Positions 27,780-40,000 are shown, counted from the first letter of the stretch. The stretch: 64,000 nt of DNA from Paramecium octaurelia (GCA_905182995.1 CAJJDP010000125.1:289547-353546), one strand, 5' to 3'. Notes: generated from the sequence alone by a model not told the origin. A program made the numbers and translations.

Positions 27780-30700
27780 TCATATTTCAAAGTTAATGTA
27801 TTATGGAGTGATTTACTTTATTTCATCAAAATCAGAATGAATGAAGCAAGGGACAAATTATTTTTCAGTTGACGGTAAACTAAAACCAAAGATTTCTAAT
27901 TCATTAAGGCTCTTATAAATAGTGAAGGTAGATATAGAGGGATCAAATATCACAGCAGCAGTTTAACCTGAAAGAAACTTGGTTATTGGACATATTTAAC
28001 TGATAACTTCTTAAAAGTTATTAAGCCTCTCGCCTTCTAGTGAAAAAAGTATATAGATTTGTTACTATAGCTACTCTTTATCACTTAAAAATTATACAAA
28101 TTCAGCATTTGTGATATTTTTATCACAAATTCCAAAATAAGATTTTCCTGATAATGACCTAAATAAATGTTTTAGATTACTTTCGAACTACATTAAATGA
28201 AAATATAGAAAATTCCTTCTAATTTATAACATGATCATACATGTTTAAACGATAATTGTTAAAATGATATTCGATTTTAGATATTTTTCCTTATTTAGGA
28301 TCTCCAAATTTCTATTCTTGTTGAGAATAAAGTTATAATCTAAGTGATACAACTTCATCTTCTGCTACTTTTAACTTTTATTTAGATTGATCAACATCAT
28401 TTTAAGTAAAGATTAATTTATCTTAGTTATTTTAATTAATATGCAATAATTATTTGTTTTGAGTTTCAATTTACCCAATTTGTTGTTAAAGGGTTTGTAA
28501 TTTACTTTCTAAATTCTTTGCTCTATTTGTTGATTTTTCTAACTCAATTTATAATGATTAAATTTGTTATTCTAACTTGGTTTTGATTATTGTATTTTCT
28601 TTTTCTTTGTTCTTCTATTTTTCAAGCTCATCTTATTATAATTTAATTGTTTATTCTAACTTGGTTTTGATTGTTGTATTTTCTTTTTCTTTGTTTTTCT
28701 ATTTTTCAAGCTCATCTTATTATAATTTAATTGTTTATTCTAACTTGGTTTTGATTGTTGTATTTTCGTTTTCTTTGTTTTTCTATTTTTCAAGCTCATC
28801 TTATTATAATTTAATTGTTTATTCTAACTTGGTTTTGATTATTGTATTTTCTTTTTCTTTGTTTTTCTATTTTTCAAGCTCATCTTATTATAATTTAATT
28901 GTTTATTCTAACTTGGTTTTGATTGTTGTATTTTCTTTTTCTTTGTTTTTCTATTTTTCAAGCTCATCTTATTATAATTTAATTGTTTATTCTAACTTGG
29001 TTTTGATTGTTGTATTTTCGTTTTCTTTGTTTTTCTATTTTTCAAGCTCATCTTATTATAATTTAATTGTTTATTCTAACTTGGTTTTGATTATTGTATT
29101 TTCTTTTTCTTTGTTTTTCTATTTTTCAAGCTCATCTTATTATAATTTAATTGTTTATTCTAACTTGGTTTTGATTGTTGTATTTTCTTTTTCTTTGTTT
29201 TTCTATTTTTCAAGCTCATCTTATTATAATTTAATTGTTTATTCTAACTTGGTTTTGATTGTTGTATTTTCGTTTTCTTTGTTTTTCTATTTTTCAAGCT
29301 CATCTTATTATAATTTAATTGTTTATTCTAACTTGGTTTTGATTATTGTATTTTCTTTTTCTTTGTTTTTCTATTTTTCAAGCTCATCTTATTATAATTT
29401 AATTGTTTATTCTAACTTGGTTTTGATTGTTGTATTTTCTTTTTCTTTGTTTTTCTATTTTTCAAGCTCATCTTATTATAATTTAATTGTTTATTCTAAC
29501 TTGGTTTTGATTGTTGTATTTTCGTTTTCTTTGTTTTTCTATTTTTCAAGCTCATCTTATTATAATTTAATTGTTTATTCTAACTTGGTTTTGATTATTG
29601 TATTTTCTTTTTCTTTGTTTTTCTATTTTTCAAGTTGATCCTATAATAATTTAATAGTTTATTCAAACTTAAGATTGTTTATTGAATTATCATTTATAAT
29701 ATTTTGGTATTTTTTAATTTAATCATCTTTTAAAGATTAAAGTAGATATTTTAGTGATGCAACCTCATCTTCTGCTTGTTTTAAATGTAATTACGATTGA
29801 TCAAACTCATTTTGATGTTAGGAATTAATTTGCTATAAATGTTTGTTTTGAACTTTAATTTATTCAATTTATTGGTAAAGGGTTTGTAATTTATTTTCTA
29901 AATTCTTTGCTCTATTTTTTTATTTTTCTAGCTCAATTTATAATGATTAAATTTTTTATTCTAATTTGGTTTTGTTTATTTGATTTTCATATTCTTGTTT
30001 TTTGAATATTTCAATTTATTATTACAGCTTTAAATCATTATTGAAATTTAATATTTCTAAAAAATGATTAGTTTTTTCAAATGCTTCAAGACTTAAAGTT
30101 TTCAAATTTTAGATTGTTTAGAGCTATTCTTTATTAATTTCATTCTAATGATAATTTTATCGAATATATTTTTCACATGTCACTATCTCTTAGTTCATCC
30201 TTTATAACAATGCTAATTTTTTTACAACAAGAGGATTAATTTGTTGCAGATAATTGATTTTATAAGTAAGCCTTTCCAAAATTTGATCTGTACATTCTAA
30301 ATAAATTTTTTGTTTCTTAAAATTAAACTAGAGTTTTTGAATCTCCTCATCATTCTTTTTGATTTCATTTATTAAGGCTACAATTTAATTTGTGTATTTG
30401 TCAAGGGAACTTTCAATTTTGAAGGATACATTTTCTGAATTTTTCCATTAAGCTTACAAAATATTCATAATTGCCTAATCATGTTAAACCAAGCAGTTTA
30501 TGAGAGATGTTTTTTACTATTCTTAAGATTAATTGGAGTTATTAAAGAATTCCTTAAATTCTTAAAGTTATTATTCTGTTTTTTCTATTTCACTTATTTA
30601 GGATTTTAACTGCTCCTCAACTTTTAATTATACTTCTTTAAGTTTTATTGTTTCATCTTCAACTGGATGTTCTATTCCCTTTCTTGCTGTCAACCTTCCC

Positions 30701-31116
30701 CTAAATTATGATTAAATTCCCAAAATATTATCTAACCTCTAATTTAATTCAAAAGTATTTTAGGTTTACAATATTCTTTCTATTGAATTTTCATTAAGCT
30801 TCAGCACAACTTCATCATTTGTTATCATCTATTCTTTATCGATGGGTATAAAAACAGAAATAACATTATGCTATTTGATAGATAGGTCTTTAAAATTCAA
30901 AAAAATGTGATCAATAGTATTCTCAGTAAGTTAAACCTATCCTTGAAATAGTTGATCATTGCTCATTTATTATTATACCTTAATTTCATAAACATTTTTT
31001 TTAGATGTAAATATAGAGAAGGATAAAGTATTTATTATTTATTTCTTCTCCTTTAAACAGAGGATAAGGTTTAAAGTACTCAACTCTGTAATTCTAATTT
31101 TTCGATTTTCGTTCAT
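27780..31116 (-). CDS. Large coiled-coil protein with 28-residue repeats
   Basis: From ATG 31116 (MNENRKIRITELSTLNL) a globular N-terminus of about 130 residues is followed by a long coiled coil, rich in Gln codons written as TAA/TAG. In the middle (28577-29640) about 13 near-identical 28-residue units, LQQDELEKQKNKEKE plus NTTIKTKLEQTIK, form exactly four heptads each. The C-terminus, after a 22-nt intron near 28150 (GTAATCT...TTTAG), reads SLSGKSYFGICDKNIT, TAAVIFDPSISTFTIYKS and VPCFIHSDFDEIKQ and ends at TGA 27780-27782. That segment resembles a B30.2/SPRY module, which is a tentative call. It is likely a structural or scaffolding protein. Confidence 0.75.
28577..29640. repeat. 84-bp tandem array with 252-bp super-period
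   Basis: About 12.7 units of 84 bp lie in tandem. Three unit variants alternate regularly (ATTATTGTATTTTC, ATTGTTGTATTTTC, ATTGTTGTATTTTCG on the plus strand), giving a 252-bp higher-order repeat present about four times. The plus-strand open frame across it is a shadow; the coding strand is minus. The unit equals four heptads, so length changes keep the coiled-coil register. Confidence 0.95.
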
Positions 31117-31466
31117 TTGTAATATTATTGTAATATAAAATTATTAAGAAGTAGGAGTAGATAATTAAAGGATAAATAATTCTTGAGGAAAATAACATTT
31201 CCCTGATATTGACAAAAAGAAAAATGAGCTGCACATATTAAACTTTAATAGACTTTATTTCAGAATACATATTATAAAAACCTTTAAATTTATTGAGTTT
31301 TATTTTTCTAATCAAAATAATGAATCATAAAAATTAAATATAGAAAATTATTTTTCTTTGTATTATTTTAATGAGTTTTATTATTAGCTAAAACTGAAAA
31401 CAACATGAAATATAAGCCAATATTCTAAACTTTGAAATTAAATTAAAAGCTTAAACAAAAATAATT

Positions 31467-31775
31467 TCATAAATCAACGTTTTACAAGATGATAAATAAA
31501 AAATTAAATTTATTATTTGATCTTTGAAAGATGTGGGAGTTTGATTTTAAAGTTTTATCACCCATATTCATAAAATAATAGGAGGTTCTTTTTAATTACT
31601 AGTATGATACTTCTTGGTTCTGGGTCTGGTTTGTATGACCACTTATATCAACAGGAGTATTTTGATCAGGCTGATTCAACAATCTTAAATTTGGCTTGTA
31701 GGGACAGGTATAGTAATTTGGGTATGTCTGTGGATTAAATTATTTTTATTATTATACATTTCAATTTACAATAAA
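31467..31775 (-). CDS. 3' exon or gene fragment, unknown
   Basis: An open minus frame reads NPQTYPNYYTCPYKPNLRLL, NQPDQNTPVDISGHTNQTQ and then a less convincing tail to TGA 31467-31469. An in-frame TGA just upstream of 31775 means the 5' part must be spliced or is missing. The Pro/Asn/Tyr-rich text is protein-like, but no family is recognised. Confidence 0.35.
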
Positions 31776-31959
31776 TATGCAAAATAATCAAAAGGATATT
31801 TACAGAACTAAAATATAAATATTAGCCAACAATTTGAGTGCTTTTTTTCAGTCTTGCTAAGAAGAAGAAGTTTTATTTAGTTTTTATTTAATGCAGATGT
31901 AGAAGAATTACAAAGATCAGCAGGTTAAATAACGTGAGAAGTGCGATTGTAGTAAAAAT

Positions 31960-34520
31960 GATACGATAAGTTGTTGCACTAAAAATAATAGTGATGCATA
32001 TAACATTAGACAGAAGCAACAGGATTGTTGGAAGTGCCATAAAATATGATACAGACAAGTTTTATATCTAATAGAGTTTTGCATTGTATTAATATTGGAA
32101 GTGCTAACTTTGTTTCAATGTATTATTTATAAGGGATGAGTCAAATAAATCTCCATCAGAAATAGCACGGATGCAAGAAGCATAAATTGCCATATAGTTA
32201 CGATTCCTATGATTCTTGTGAATATTGGAGGAAAAAGCCCAAATATGATACAATAATTAAAGGTCAACCTCAAAGTTAAATTAAGTCCAAATAAGAAAAT
32301 GCAAGATTATTTTGCAAGAGAGCATCACAAAAATTAAACAAAATCTGGCCATGATTAGCAATGTTATTTTTCATTTTTTACTATGATCTCAAAGAAAGTA
32401 TTTCAGATATCCACCTGTTGAAACCAACAAAGTGACTTTTCATCCTTGTTATATTCTTAAGTTATAAGAAGAATAAGTAGTGGAATAAATTTCTAAGCAG
32501 AGTATCATTTGAATCACATATAGCTTTTATTTCGAAACCACCAAAAGTTGATTTCTTTAAAATCTTTGGTAAGAGTATTGAAGTTTTTATGTTAATCTTA
32601 CTTTGAATGTATTAAGTGCTATAATATCTGTACAAAATTTAGTACTTAAAGCAAGGCCTGTATGATAAGAAATGTAAGGATAACTGCCACAATTATGAAA
32701 CCCCATTCATACGTGTTTTAAAAATTTGAAGTAATCAAGGATATCCAAATTATATCTTAAACTTACAAAATGATTAAGCCGAGTTATAAGAACATATGAT
32801 GAGCATTTGAACGATCATTTAGAACTGTGATTTTAATTTGTACAGTGTGTTGCCATATTTGTACGCATCCCTCTCCAGATATGCTACCTTTGTATTTGGT
32901 AATGGATGAGTAGGCTTAGTTGTTCAATTTCTTATATAAGACTAAAACATGTTAGAGAAACCTGCGTGAATAAATAAATAGCATTAAATCAAAGGCCTCA
33001 GGAAGAATGAATCTGGATTTGATCTAGCACAAGTACCAGAACAGTTGCTTGAAGTTTTTGGCTTATTGACCTATATGCAATTCAACATAATTAGGAATAA
33101 GAGTTATCAGTTAAAAATTTAGGACAGTTTGATAAAACTAGGAGTTGAAAATCCTTTATATTACTAACTAGCATTTTTCAAGAATAAAAACCAGCGCTCA
33201 GCTGCAGATTTATAAAATTACTATGTTTAGCTCAGTGCTCCCAAATAGTTGAGGCATCAGAGCAATATCGAATAGACATGTATAGATGATGAACTTTGTC
33301 ATGATTGCCAATTAACTGCCAGATGTAAGCTAAAAAGATTTAAGATTTATTATTGGCAGCGAAGAAAAGATCAAGGTAAAAGTGAAAAATTTGGTAATAT
33401 CCTTTTACATTACTTTATAAACAGTTTTTAAAGAACATAATGCATGGATTTAATGGGAAGAGTTGTACTGCTGTTATTTTATTATCGGATATTCAAAGAG
33501 AACGCCATACAAGCATTATTTGAGTGAGGTTGCCTAAATATATGCACGTCACAATCATAGAATTACTTTGTTTAGGGGAGTAACATAATGAATATGCATA
33601 GTGACAGTGAATGTTAAATACACCTTGGCTATCATAACATTATATATTGATATATTGTTAAGGTAATAATTGTTTGGAGAGAGATGTTTTGGCTGAACGT
33701 CTTAATGAATTATCCATGCTAGACCACATTTGGACCAAATAGCACAAATTTGAACACATTTAACAAGTATGTATCATTACATGACATACAACTAGGATGA
33801 CTTGAAACATGGAAATATAAAGATTCCTCAAGAACTTGAATTAAGATCGAATGCATCCCCACTAGTTGAGCAAAAGTGAGTTCCAAAACTGGCTCATTAG
33901 ATAGTAAGACAGATGGTACAATGATGAGAATCTCTGAACTTCAAGCAAAGCAAGACTGAGAAAAAAAAGCTGAAACAAAATGTGTTAGACAAAGAAGTTC
34001 ACGTTTATAATTGATTACTATAAGTAAATGTGCCCCTTTAATTTTTTTGCAACTTGATAATCAAGGAGTAGATGCAGTACAAAAATAGTTATATAAGATG
34101 ATAAAAATAGAAGCTATACAAGTTAAGCAACAACACAGACAAATTGTAAGTAAAGGGAACTTAAATAACAGCTTACAATATGAGAGAAGTAAATACTTCT
34201 TTCAGTGCAGGCTAAGTAGTTTTCGAACAAAGAGTGCAATTAGCAGGTAATGATCCATTAAAAATACAGCCAAAAACAAGAATATTAATTATAATTTTTT
34301 AAAAGCTTTATCTCTATATGCTAATAATGATCATACTTGATGGAAATTATGTCTACCTTTACAAGTTCCAAATCAATTACAAGCCAGTTCAAATTAAGTG
34401 AATAATATTCTGAATACTGTTGGCAAGCAAAAATGCATTTGTTCACGCTGTGGCTCGGATTTAGTGTCCATTAATCTCTTTCATTAATTATATATACATA
34501 CCTATGTTCTATAAAAATAA
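31960..34520 (+). pseudogene. Degraded ORF region, unknown, many TGAs
   Basis: This stretch is slightly less AT-rich than its surroundings. In one frame it gives continuous protein-like text but with about fifteen in-frame TGAs. Clean pieces include SYDSYDSCEYWRKKPKYD (near 32200), QGLYDKKCKDNCHNYE (near 32660), and a 185-codon open piece at 32970-33527 containing CIDDELCHDCQLTARCKLKR and KIYYWQRRKDQGKSEKFGN. Later come SKTDGTMMRISELQAKQ and KQKCICSRCGSDLVS (near 34440). Cys pairs suggest zinc ribbons. Most likely it is a decayed gene or mobile element; no transposase motif is identified. TGA density equals chance expectation, so coding status is uncertain. Its 3' part is repeated after the N at 35118. 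Confidence 0.35.
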
Positions 34521-35117
34521 AAATAAAAGTCATAAAATTGCATATTAATTGTTGGTCAACTTATAAATATATTAAAATATAATACCGATAGCTCAAAACT
34601 TTAGTTAGAGATAAAGTTACTTTTGGCTTATTTTGATAACGCCTCAATTCATAATAAAACATAAAATATACATCTCTGGTTTTGGGTTAGTAAACTATTT
34701 TGCAACAAAAAGGTTAATAAAGTATAATGTATTTTTTAAATGTATGATTATTTTTTACTTAATACCCCTTTTAATTAAAAATAAATTTATGATATCAAAT
34801 ATTGATGAAAGTTATTTTGAAGAAAACTCTAATAAAGAATAATAAATAAAATATGAATTTTTTTAAAGATAAAACCTTAGATCCAGTGACTTGGATTTAG
34901 ATAAACTCTGACAATTTCAATGAAAACAAATATGAATAAACTGGATTGCTTTGGGATTACTATTGGAACAGATTTTTCTAAGTTAAATTCTATATTTCGA
35001 GAACTAAAAAAAAGGTATATAATAATGGAATAAACTTAAGAGTGTATATTTTAAAGTTTATTCTAATTCAGAGATACATAAAAAGACCTCCTTATCCATT
35101 GAATAATTTAGAATAGA
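33566..35117. repeat. Direct repeat A, copy 1 (1552 bp, ends at N)
   Basis: Identical by eye to 35119-36670, and separated from it only by the N at 35118. Copy 1 ends exactly at the N and copy 2 begins exactly after it, the pattern of two contig ends that overlap but were joined with one placeholder base. Confidence 0.93.
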
Positions 35118-35118
35118 N

Positions 35119-36670
35119 CTTTGTTTAGGGGAGTAACATAATGAATATGCATAGTGACAGTGAATGTTAAATACACCTTGGCTATCATAACATTATATAT
35201 TGATATATTGTTAAGGTAATAATTGTTTGGAGAGAGATGTTTTGGCTGAACGTCTTAATGAATTATCCATGCTAGACCACATTTGGACCAAATAGCACAA
35301 ATTTGAACACATTTAACAAGTATGTATCATTACATGACATACAACTAGGATGACTTGAAACATGGAAATATAAAGATTCCTCAAGAACTTGAATTAAGAT
35401 CGAATGCATCCCCACTAGTTGAGCAAAAGTGAGTTCCAAAACTGGCTCATTAGATAGTAAGACAGATGGTACAATGATGAGAATCTCTGAACTTCAAGCA
35501 AAGCAAGACTGAGAAAAAAAAGCTGAAACAAAATGTGTTAGACAAAGAAGTTCACGTTTATAATTGATTACTATAAGTAAATGTGCCCCTTTAATTTTTT
35601 TGCAACTTGATAATCAAGGAGTAGATGCAGTACAAAAATAGTTATATAAGATGATAAAAATAGAAGCTATACAAGTTAAGCAACAACACAGACAAATTGT
35701 AAGTAAAGGGAACTTAAATAACAGCTTACAATATGAGAGAAGTAAATACTTCTTTCAGTGCAGGCTAAGTAGTTTTCGAACAAAGAGTGCAATTAGCAGG
35801 TAATGATCCATTAAAAATACAGCCAAAAACAAGAATATTAATTATAATTTTTTAAAAGCTTTATCTCTATATGCTAATAATGATCATACTTGATGGAAAT
35901 TATGTCTACCTTTACAAGTTCCAAATCAATTACAAGCCAGTTCAAATTAAGTGAATAATATTCTGAATACTGTTGGCAAGCAAAAATGCATTTGTTCACG
36001 CTGTGGCTCGGATTTAGTGTCCATTAATCTCTTTCATTAATTATATATACATACCTATGTTCTATAAAAATAAAAATAAAAGTCATAAAATTGCATATTA
36101 ATTGTTGGTCAACTTATAAATATATTAAAATATAATACCGATAGCTCAAAACTTTAGTTAGAGATAAAGTTACTTTTGGCTTATTTTGATAACGCCTCAA
36201 TTCATAATAAAACATAAAATATACATCTCTGGTTTTGGGTTAGTAAACTATTTTGCAACAAAAAGGTTAATAAAGTATAATGTATTTTTTAAATGTATGA
36301 TTATTTTTTACTTAATACCCCTTTTAATTAAAAATAAATTTATGATATCAAATATTGATGAAAGTTATTTTGAAGAAAACTCTAATAAAGAATAATAAAT
36401 AAAATATGAATTTTTTTAAAGATAAAACCTTAGATCCAGTGACTTGGATTTAGATAAACTCTGACAATTTCAATGAAAACAAATATGAATAAACTGGATT
36501 GCTTTGGGATTACTATTGGAACAGATTTTTCTAAGTTAAATTCTATATTTCGAGAACTAAAAAAAAGGTATATAATAATGGAATAAACTTAAGAGTGTAT
36601 ATTTTAAAGTTTATTCTAATTCAGAGATACATAAAAAGACCTCCTTATCCATTGAATAATTTAGAATAGA
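35119..36670. repeat. Direct repeat A, copy 2
   Basis: Second copy of 33566-35117 at a constant offset of 1553. Sequence after 36670 continues into unique DNA. Confidence 0.93.
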
Positions 36671-36795
36671 TCAAATATTTAAAGTGGCTTGAAATAAAAA
36701 ATCCTAATCTAAATTAATCTGACAGATGGATATTAATTTGGAAAGGTTAAGCATTAGCGGATATCGGCCGGGAGTATAGCAGAAATTAAATTTGA
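36406..36795 (+). CDS. Trp/Tyr-rich 129-aa ORF, unknown
   Basis: A clean code-6 frame from ATG 36406 to TGA 36793-36795 reads MNFFKDKTLDPVTWIQ, EQTGLLWDYYWNRFF, RPPYPLNNLEQIKYLKWLE and WILIWKGQALADIGREYS. It has several TGG codons and good protein texture. The first repeat copy holds only its 5' part (from 34853), cut by the N. Another small frame lies upstream at 36186-36464 in a different phase. The family is not recognised. Confidence 0.45.
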
Positions 36796-36807
36796 ATAAT
36801 TATTCTG

Positions 36808-37825
36808 AACACTCTTTCCATAATTATTCAATCAAGTTACTTTAACAGTTTGAAATAATTATTAATAGACGATACTGTAATTTATAGAGATTTGATGTTT
36901 TCCTACAGGCGGCATTATTTGTAATATTTAAACATTATGATTACACCTTTAAAGTTATTTTTTTCGTCTAATTAAGTTATAGTAATAAATCTTATTCAAT
37001 TTAGAAGCAACCTTGACCTTATATTTAATTAAAGGAAACATTTTAAATATCAAATATAGAATTTAAAAAAAATCATGAAAATGAATAATATGCATCAGCT
37101 TTTATAATATCCAAATTATTTTGATAGTATGTATTCCCTCCAACGTTTATTACATCAAATTATTCAACGTGTTACTCATTAAATTTTATCTTGACTATTG
37201 ATGTTGCTAAATTACCTTCATAAATTTTGGTTTGAACTCCATTCAGCACAGCATAAACGATGATTGTATAATATCTTATATTTTCACCAAAAAGATGGCC
37301 TAAATCCCAAAGCCAAATTTTGAATGTATTCAACAAATATTTTTACATTAGTGTTAGGGAAATACTTTAGCCTCTATGACATTAGGTATAAGGCACTCAA
37401 TCTAACGAAAGAGAATAAGGATCATCCTTTAAGCATGAACCAAGATTTCCAGCTTAAAGAAAATTATTTCTTGCAGTTGAAATCAATGCCCCGGCTTATT
37501 ATTATAGCGCATTCTTGTGATTTCTCTTTAATAATATGTATTTTTATCCCTAAATTAATTGTTGTTCCTTCGTGCATACCTAATTGGTAATCTACATTAA
37601 GAGGATGTAAATAATAAGTATTAGTTCACCCTTCATTTTCAATATAATAAGAAATAAAATAATTATTAAAATTATAACTAACAAATTACTTGTTTAAGGA
37701 ATGATGTTAAATTCTATTTCTGCTGGCTACAACGATCATTACTAATATATTTCTTAGATGCAAATTTGTATTCTAATAAACTGAAATAATTTGAAATTTT
37801 ATTATCACATAATTATTCTTGATAT
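36808..37825. repeat. Direct repeat B, copy 1 (1018 bp)
   Basis: Identical by eye to 37871-38888 (offset 1063). Unlike the other two repeats, copy 1 is followed by 44 bp of unrelated sequence (37826-37869) before the N at 37870. Confidence 0.92.
37073..37560 (-). pseudogene. BTBD9-like discoidin-type domain fragment
   Basis: On the minus strand the text is NTFKIWLWDLGHLFGENIRY, then YTIIVYAVLNGVQTKIYEG, KIKFNEQHVEQFDVINVGGN and NLDIIKADAYYSFS, ending at TGA 37073-37075. This matches the F5/8-type module at the C-terminus of BTBD9-like BTB proteins (xxLLWDxDxRxYxYxxEVS). An in-frame TGA upstream is removed if GTTAGATTG...GTCATAG (33 nt) is an intron, giving DDPYSLS-GQSISLTLMQ. Whether the whole gene is intact is unclear; no BTB part is seen. 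A second copy lies at 38136-38623 inside repeat B, identical at this level. It may be a gene fragment or a relic. Confidence 0.5.
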
Positions 37826-37870
37826 TTAAAGATTTAAAAATATTTAGAAGCACTAACTTAATTTATTTTN

Positions 37871-38888
37871 AACACTCTTTCCATAATTATTCAATCAAGT
37901 TACTTTAACAGTTTGAAATAATTATTAATAGACGATACTGTAATTTATAGAGATTTGATGTTTTCCTACAGGCGGCATTATTTGTAATATTTAAACATTA
38001 TGATTACACCTTTAAAGTTATTTTTTTCGTCTAATTAAGTTATAGTAATAAATCTTATTCAATTTAGAAGCAACCTTGACCTTATATTTAATTAAAGGAA
38101 ACATTTTAAATATCAAATATAGAATTTAAAAAAAATCATGAAAATGAATAATATGCATCAGCTTTTATAATATCCAAATTATTTTGATAGTATGTATTCC
38201 CTCCAACGTTTATTACATCAAATTATTCAACGTGTTACTCATTAAATTTTATCTTGACTATTGATGTTGCTAAATTACCTTCATAAATTTTGGTTTGAAC
38301 TCCATTCAGCACAGCATAAACGATGATTGTATAATATCTTATATTTTCACCAAAAAGATGGCCTAAATCCCAAAGCCAAATTTTGAATGTATTCAACAAA
38401 TATTTTTACATTAGTGTTAGGGAAATACTTTAGCCTCTATGACATTAGGTATAAGGCACTCAATCTAACGAAAGAGAATAAGGATCATCCTTTAAGCATG
38501 AACCAAGATTTCCAGCTTAAAGAAAATTATTTCTTGCAGTTGAAATCAATGCCCCGGCTTATTATTATAGCGCATTCTTGTGATTTCTCTTTAATAATAT
38601 GTATTTTTATCCCTAAATTAATTGTTGTTCCTTCGTGCATACCTAATTGGTAATCTACATTAAGAGGATGTAAATAATAAGTATTAGTTCACCCTTCATT
38701 TTCAATATAATAAGAAATAAAATAATTATTAAAATTATAACTAACAAATTACTTGTTTAAGGAATGATGTTAAATTCTATTTCTGCTGGCTACAACGATC
38801 ATTACTAATATATTTCTTAGATGCAAATTTGTATTCTAATAAACTGAAATAATTTGAAATTTTATTATCACATAATTATTCTTGATAT
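37871..38888. repeat. Direct repeat B, copy 2
   Basis: Second copy of 36808-37825, beginning immediately after the N. After 38888 the sequence continues CATAATAATATT, different from copy 1's continuation. Confidence 0.92.
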
Positions 38889-39519
38889 CATAATAATATT
38901 TTGTATAATTTATATTTAAGGATTTGATAAATGGTATGAGTAGAAAGGACATATACTAGCAGTAGTCAATTAAAAAAATAGCTATAAGAATATAAATCTT
39001 GAAACATTCTATAATCTATTGTTCTGTAAATCCTATAACACAAGAAAGTGAAAATTTAAGGTTTGATTGAGCGAGATGAAGAAAAAAAATCAATAAGTAA
39101 ATCCATCAATATAGTTTTTACAATTATATTATGTAAAGGATTAATTAAAATATTTACAAATCTTGATTATTTAATGAACCTGTTAATTTTACTTTTTATT
39201 AAAAAAGATGTTAAGTAATAAAGAAGATAATTAAATTTAAAAATAAAACTCGAATGTAATCCTACCCACTCCTTAAATAATATCATTTTCAAATAGAAAA
39301 GTAGGTGTTTGTTCTTTGGAAAATATATTTGTCACCATAGTTTTTTTATACAATTTATATTTATAATAGATTTATATTTTCTAAACCACTAAAAAATTTT
39401 ATTGATTTTAAGGATGAAAAAAGTAACTCCAGAATATTAATGTTTTGATATATAAATCTTTTATATTGTGGAATAACTGTAATTTGTGTTAGGCTTCAAT
39501 TATCAACTTTAGTAATCTT

Positions 39520-40000
39520 ATTTTTCCTCAGTTTTTTGGAGTGAGATTACATTTAATAGTAGGCATGGAATCATATTCATATTCCAACAACTGGGGTATT
39601 TGATCCACACTCAACTGGATGTCATGCTAAATATATCCTTCAATTCTATCCCCTGCCATTCCTTAATAATTAAAACAAGAGGTTCATTATAAAATTTCTT
39701 AGTCCATGTTTGCACCATAAACTTTGGTTAATTTAACCACCCTTTACCTAGTTCACATGTGAGGAAATTTAGGCCTATCTCAAAAGCCTCTTTTAATTGG
39801 CCAATAAATTCTTTTTGCGCATTTACTAGAATTACTCCTATATTATGATTTTTAGGTAGATTTATGATCTTAATAGTTTATGAGAGTATATCTTGATATT
39901 TATGGTGAACATAAAATAGTCAAATAATTTCAGTTTTAATTCTATCCTTGTTTCTTCCAGTAGCATATTTGTTACCACTAATTTGTTAGTTAGGCAATTA
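39520..40000 (-). pseudogene. Frameshifted gene fragment, unknown
   Basis: Minus-strand text in two frames joins logically: GVILVNAQKEFIGQLKEAFE, IGLNFLTCELGKGWLNQPKF, MVQTWTKKFYNEPLVL, then after a frame change near 39660 GMAGDRIEGYIQHDIQLSVD and IPQLLEYEYDSMPTIKCN to TGA. A further in-frame TGA lies upstream (TEII-TGA-LFYVHHK). This is best read as a decayed gene. The family is not recognised. Confidence 0.4.

Noticed and set aside
28577..29638. 353-residue plus-strand ORF of Leu/Ser/Tyr/Phe repeats
   Set aside because: It is the antisense shadow of the minus-strand coiled-coil repeat. The minus strand gives charged heptads that continue into unique coding sequence on both sides.
31960..34520. 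A gene using TGA as Trp (alternative genetic code element)
   Set aside because: With all three stops read as sense every frame is open, and TGA density equals chance, so the sequence gives no positive evidence. Left-half genes clearly end at TGA.
34633..36395. Two identical 69-codon genes as a recent gene duplication
   Set aside because: They lie in the two copies of repeat A around the N; the duplication is most likely an assembly join.
37324..38653. Plus-strand 88-codon ORFs (MYSTNIFTLVLGKYF) as genes
   Set aside because: The minus strand here encodes the BTBD9-like module, so the plus frames are shadows, duplicated by the assembly repeat.
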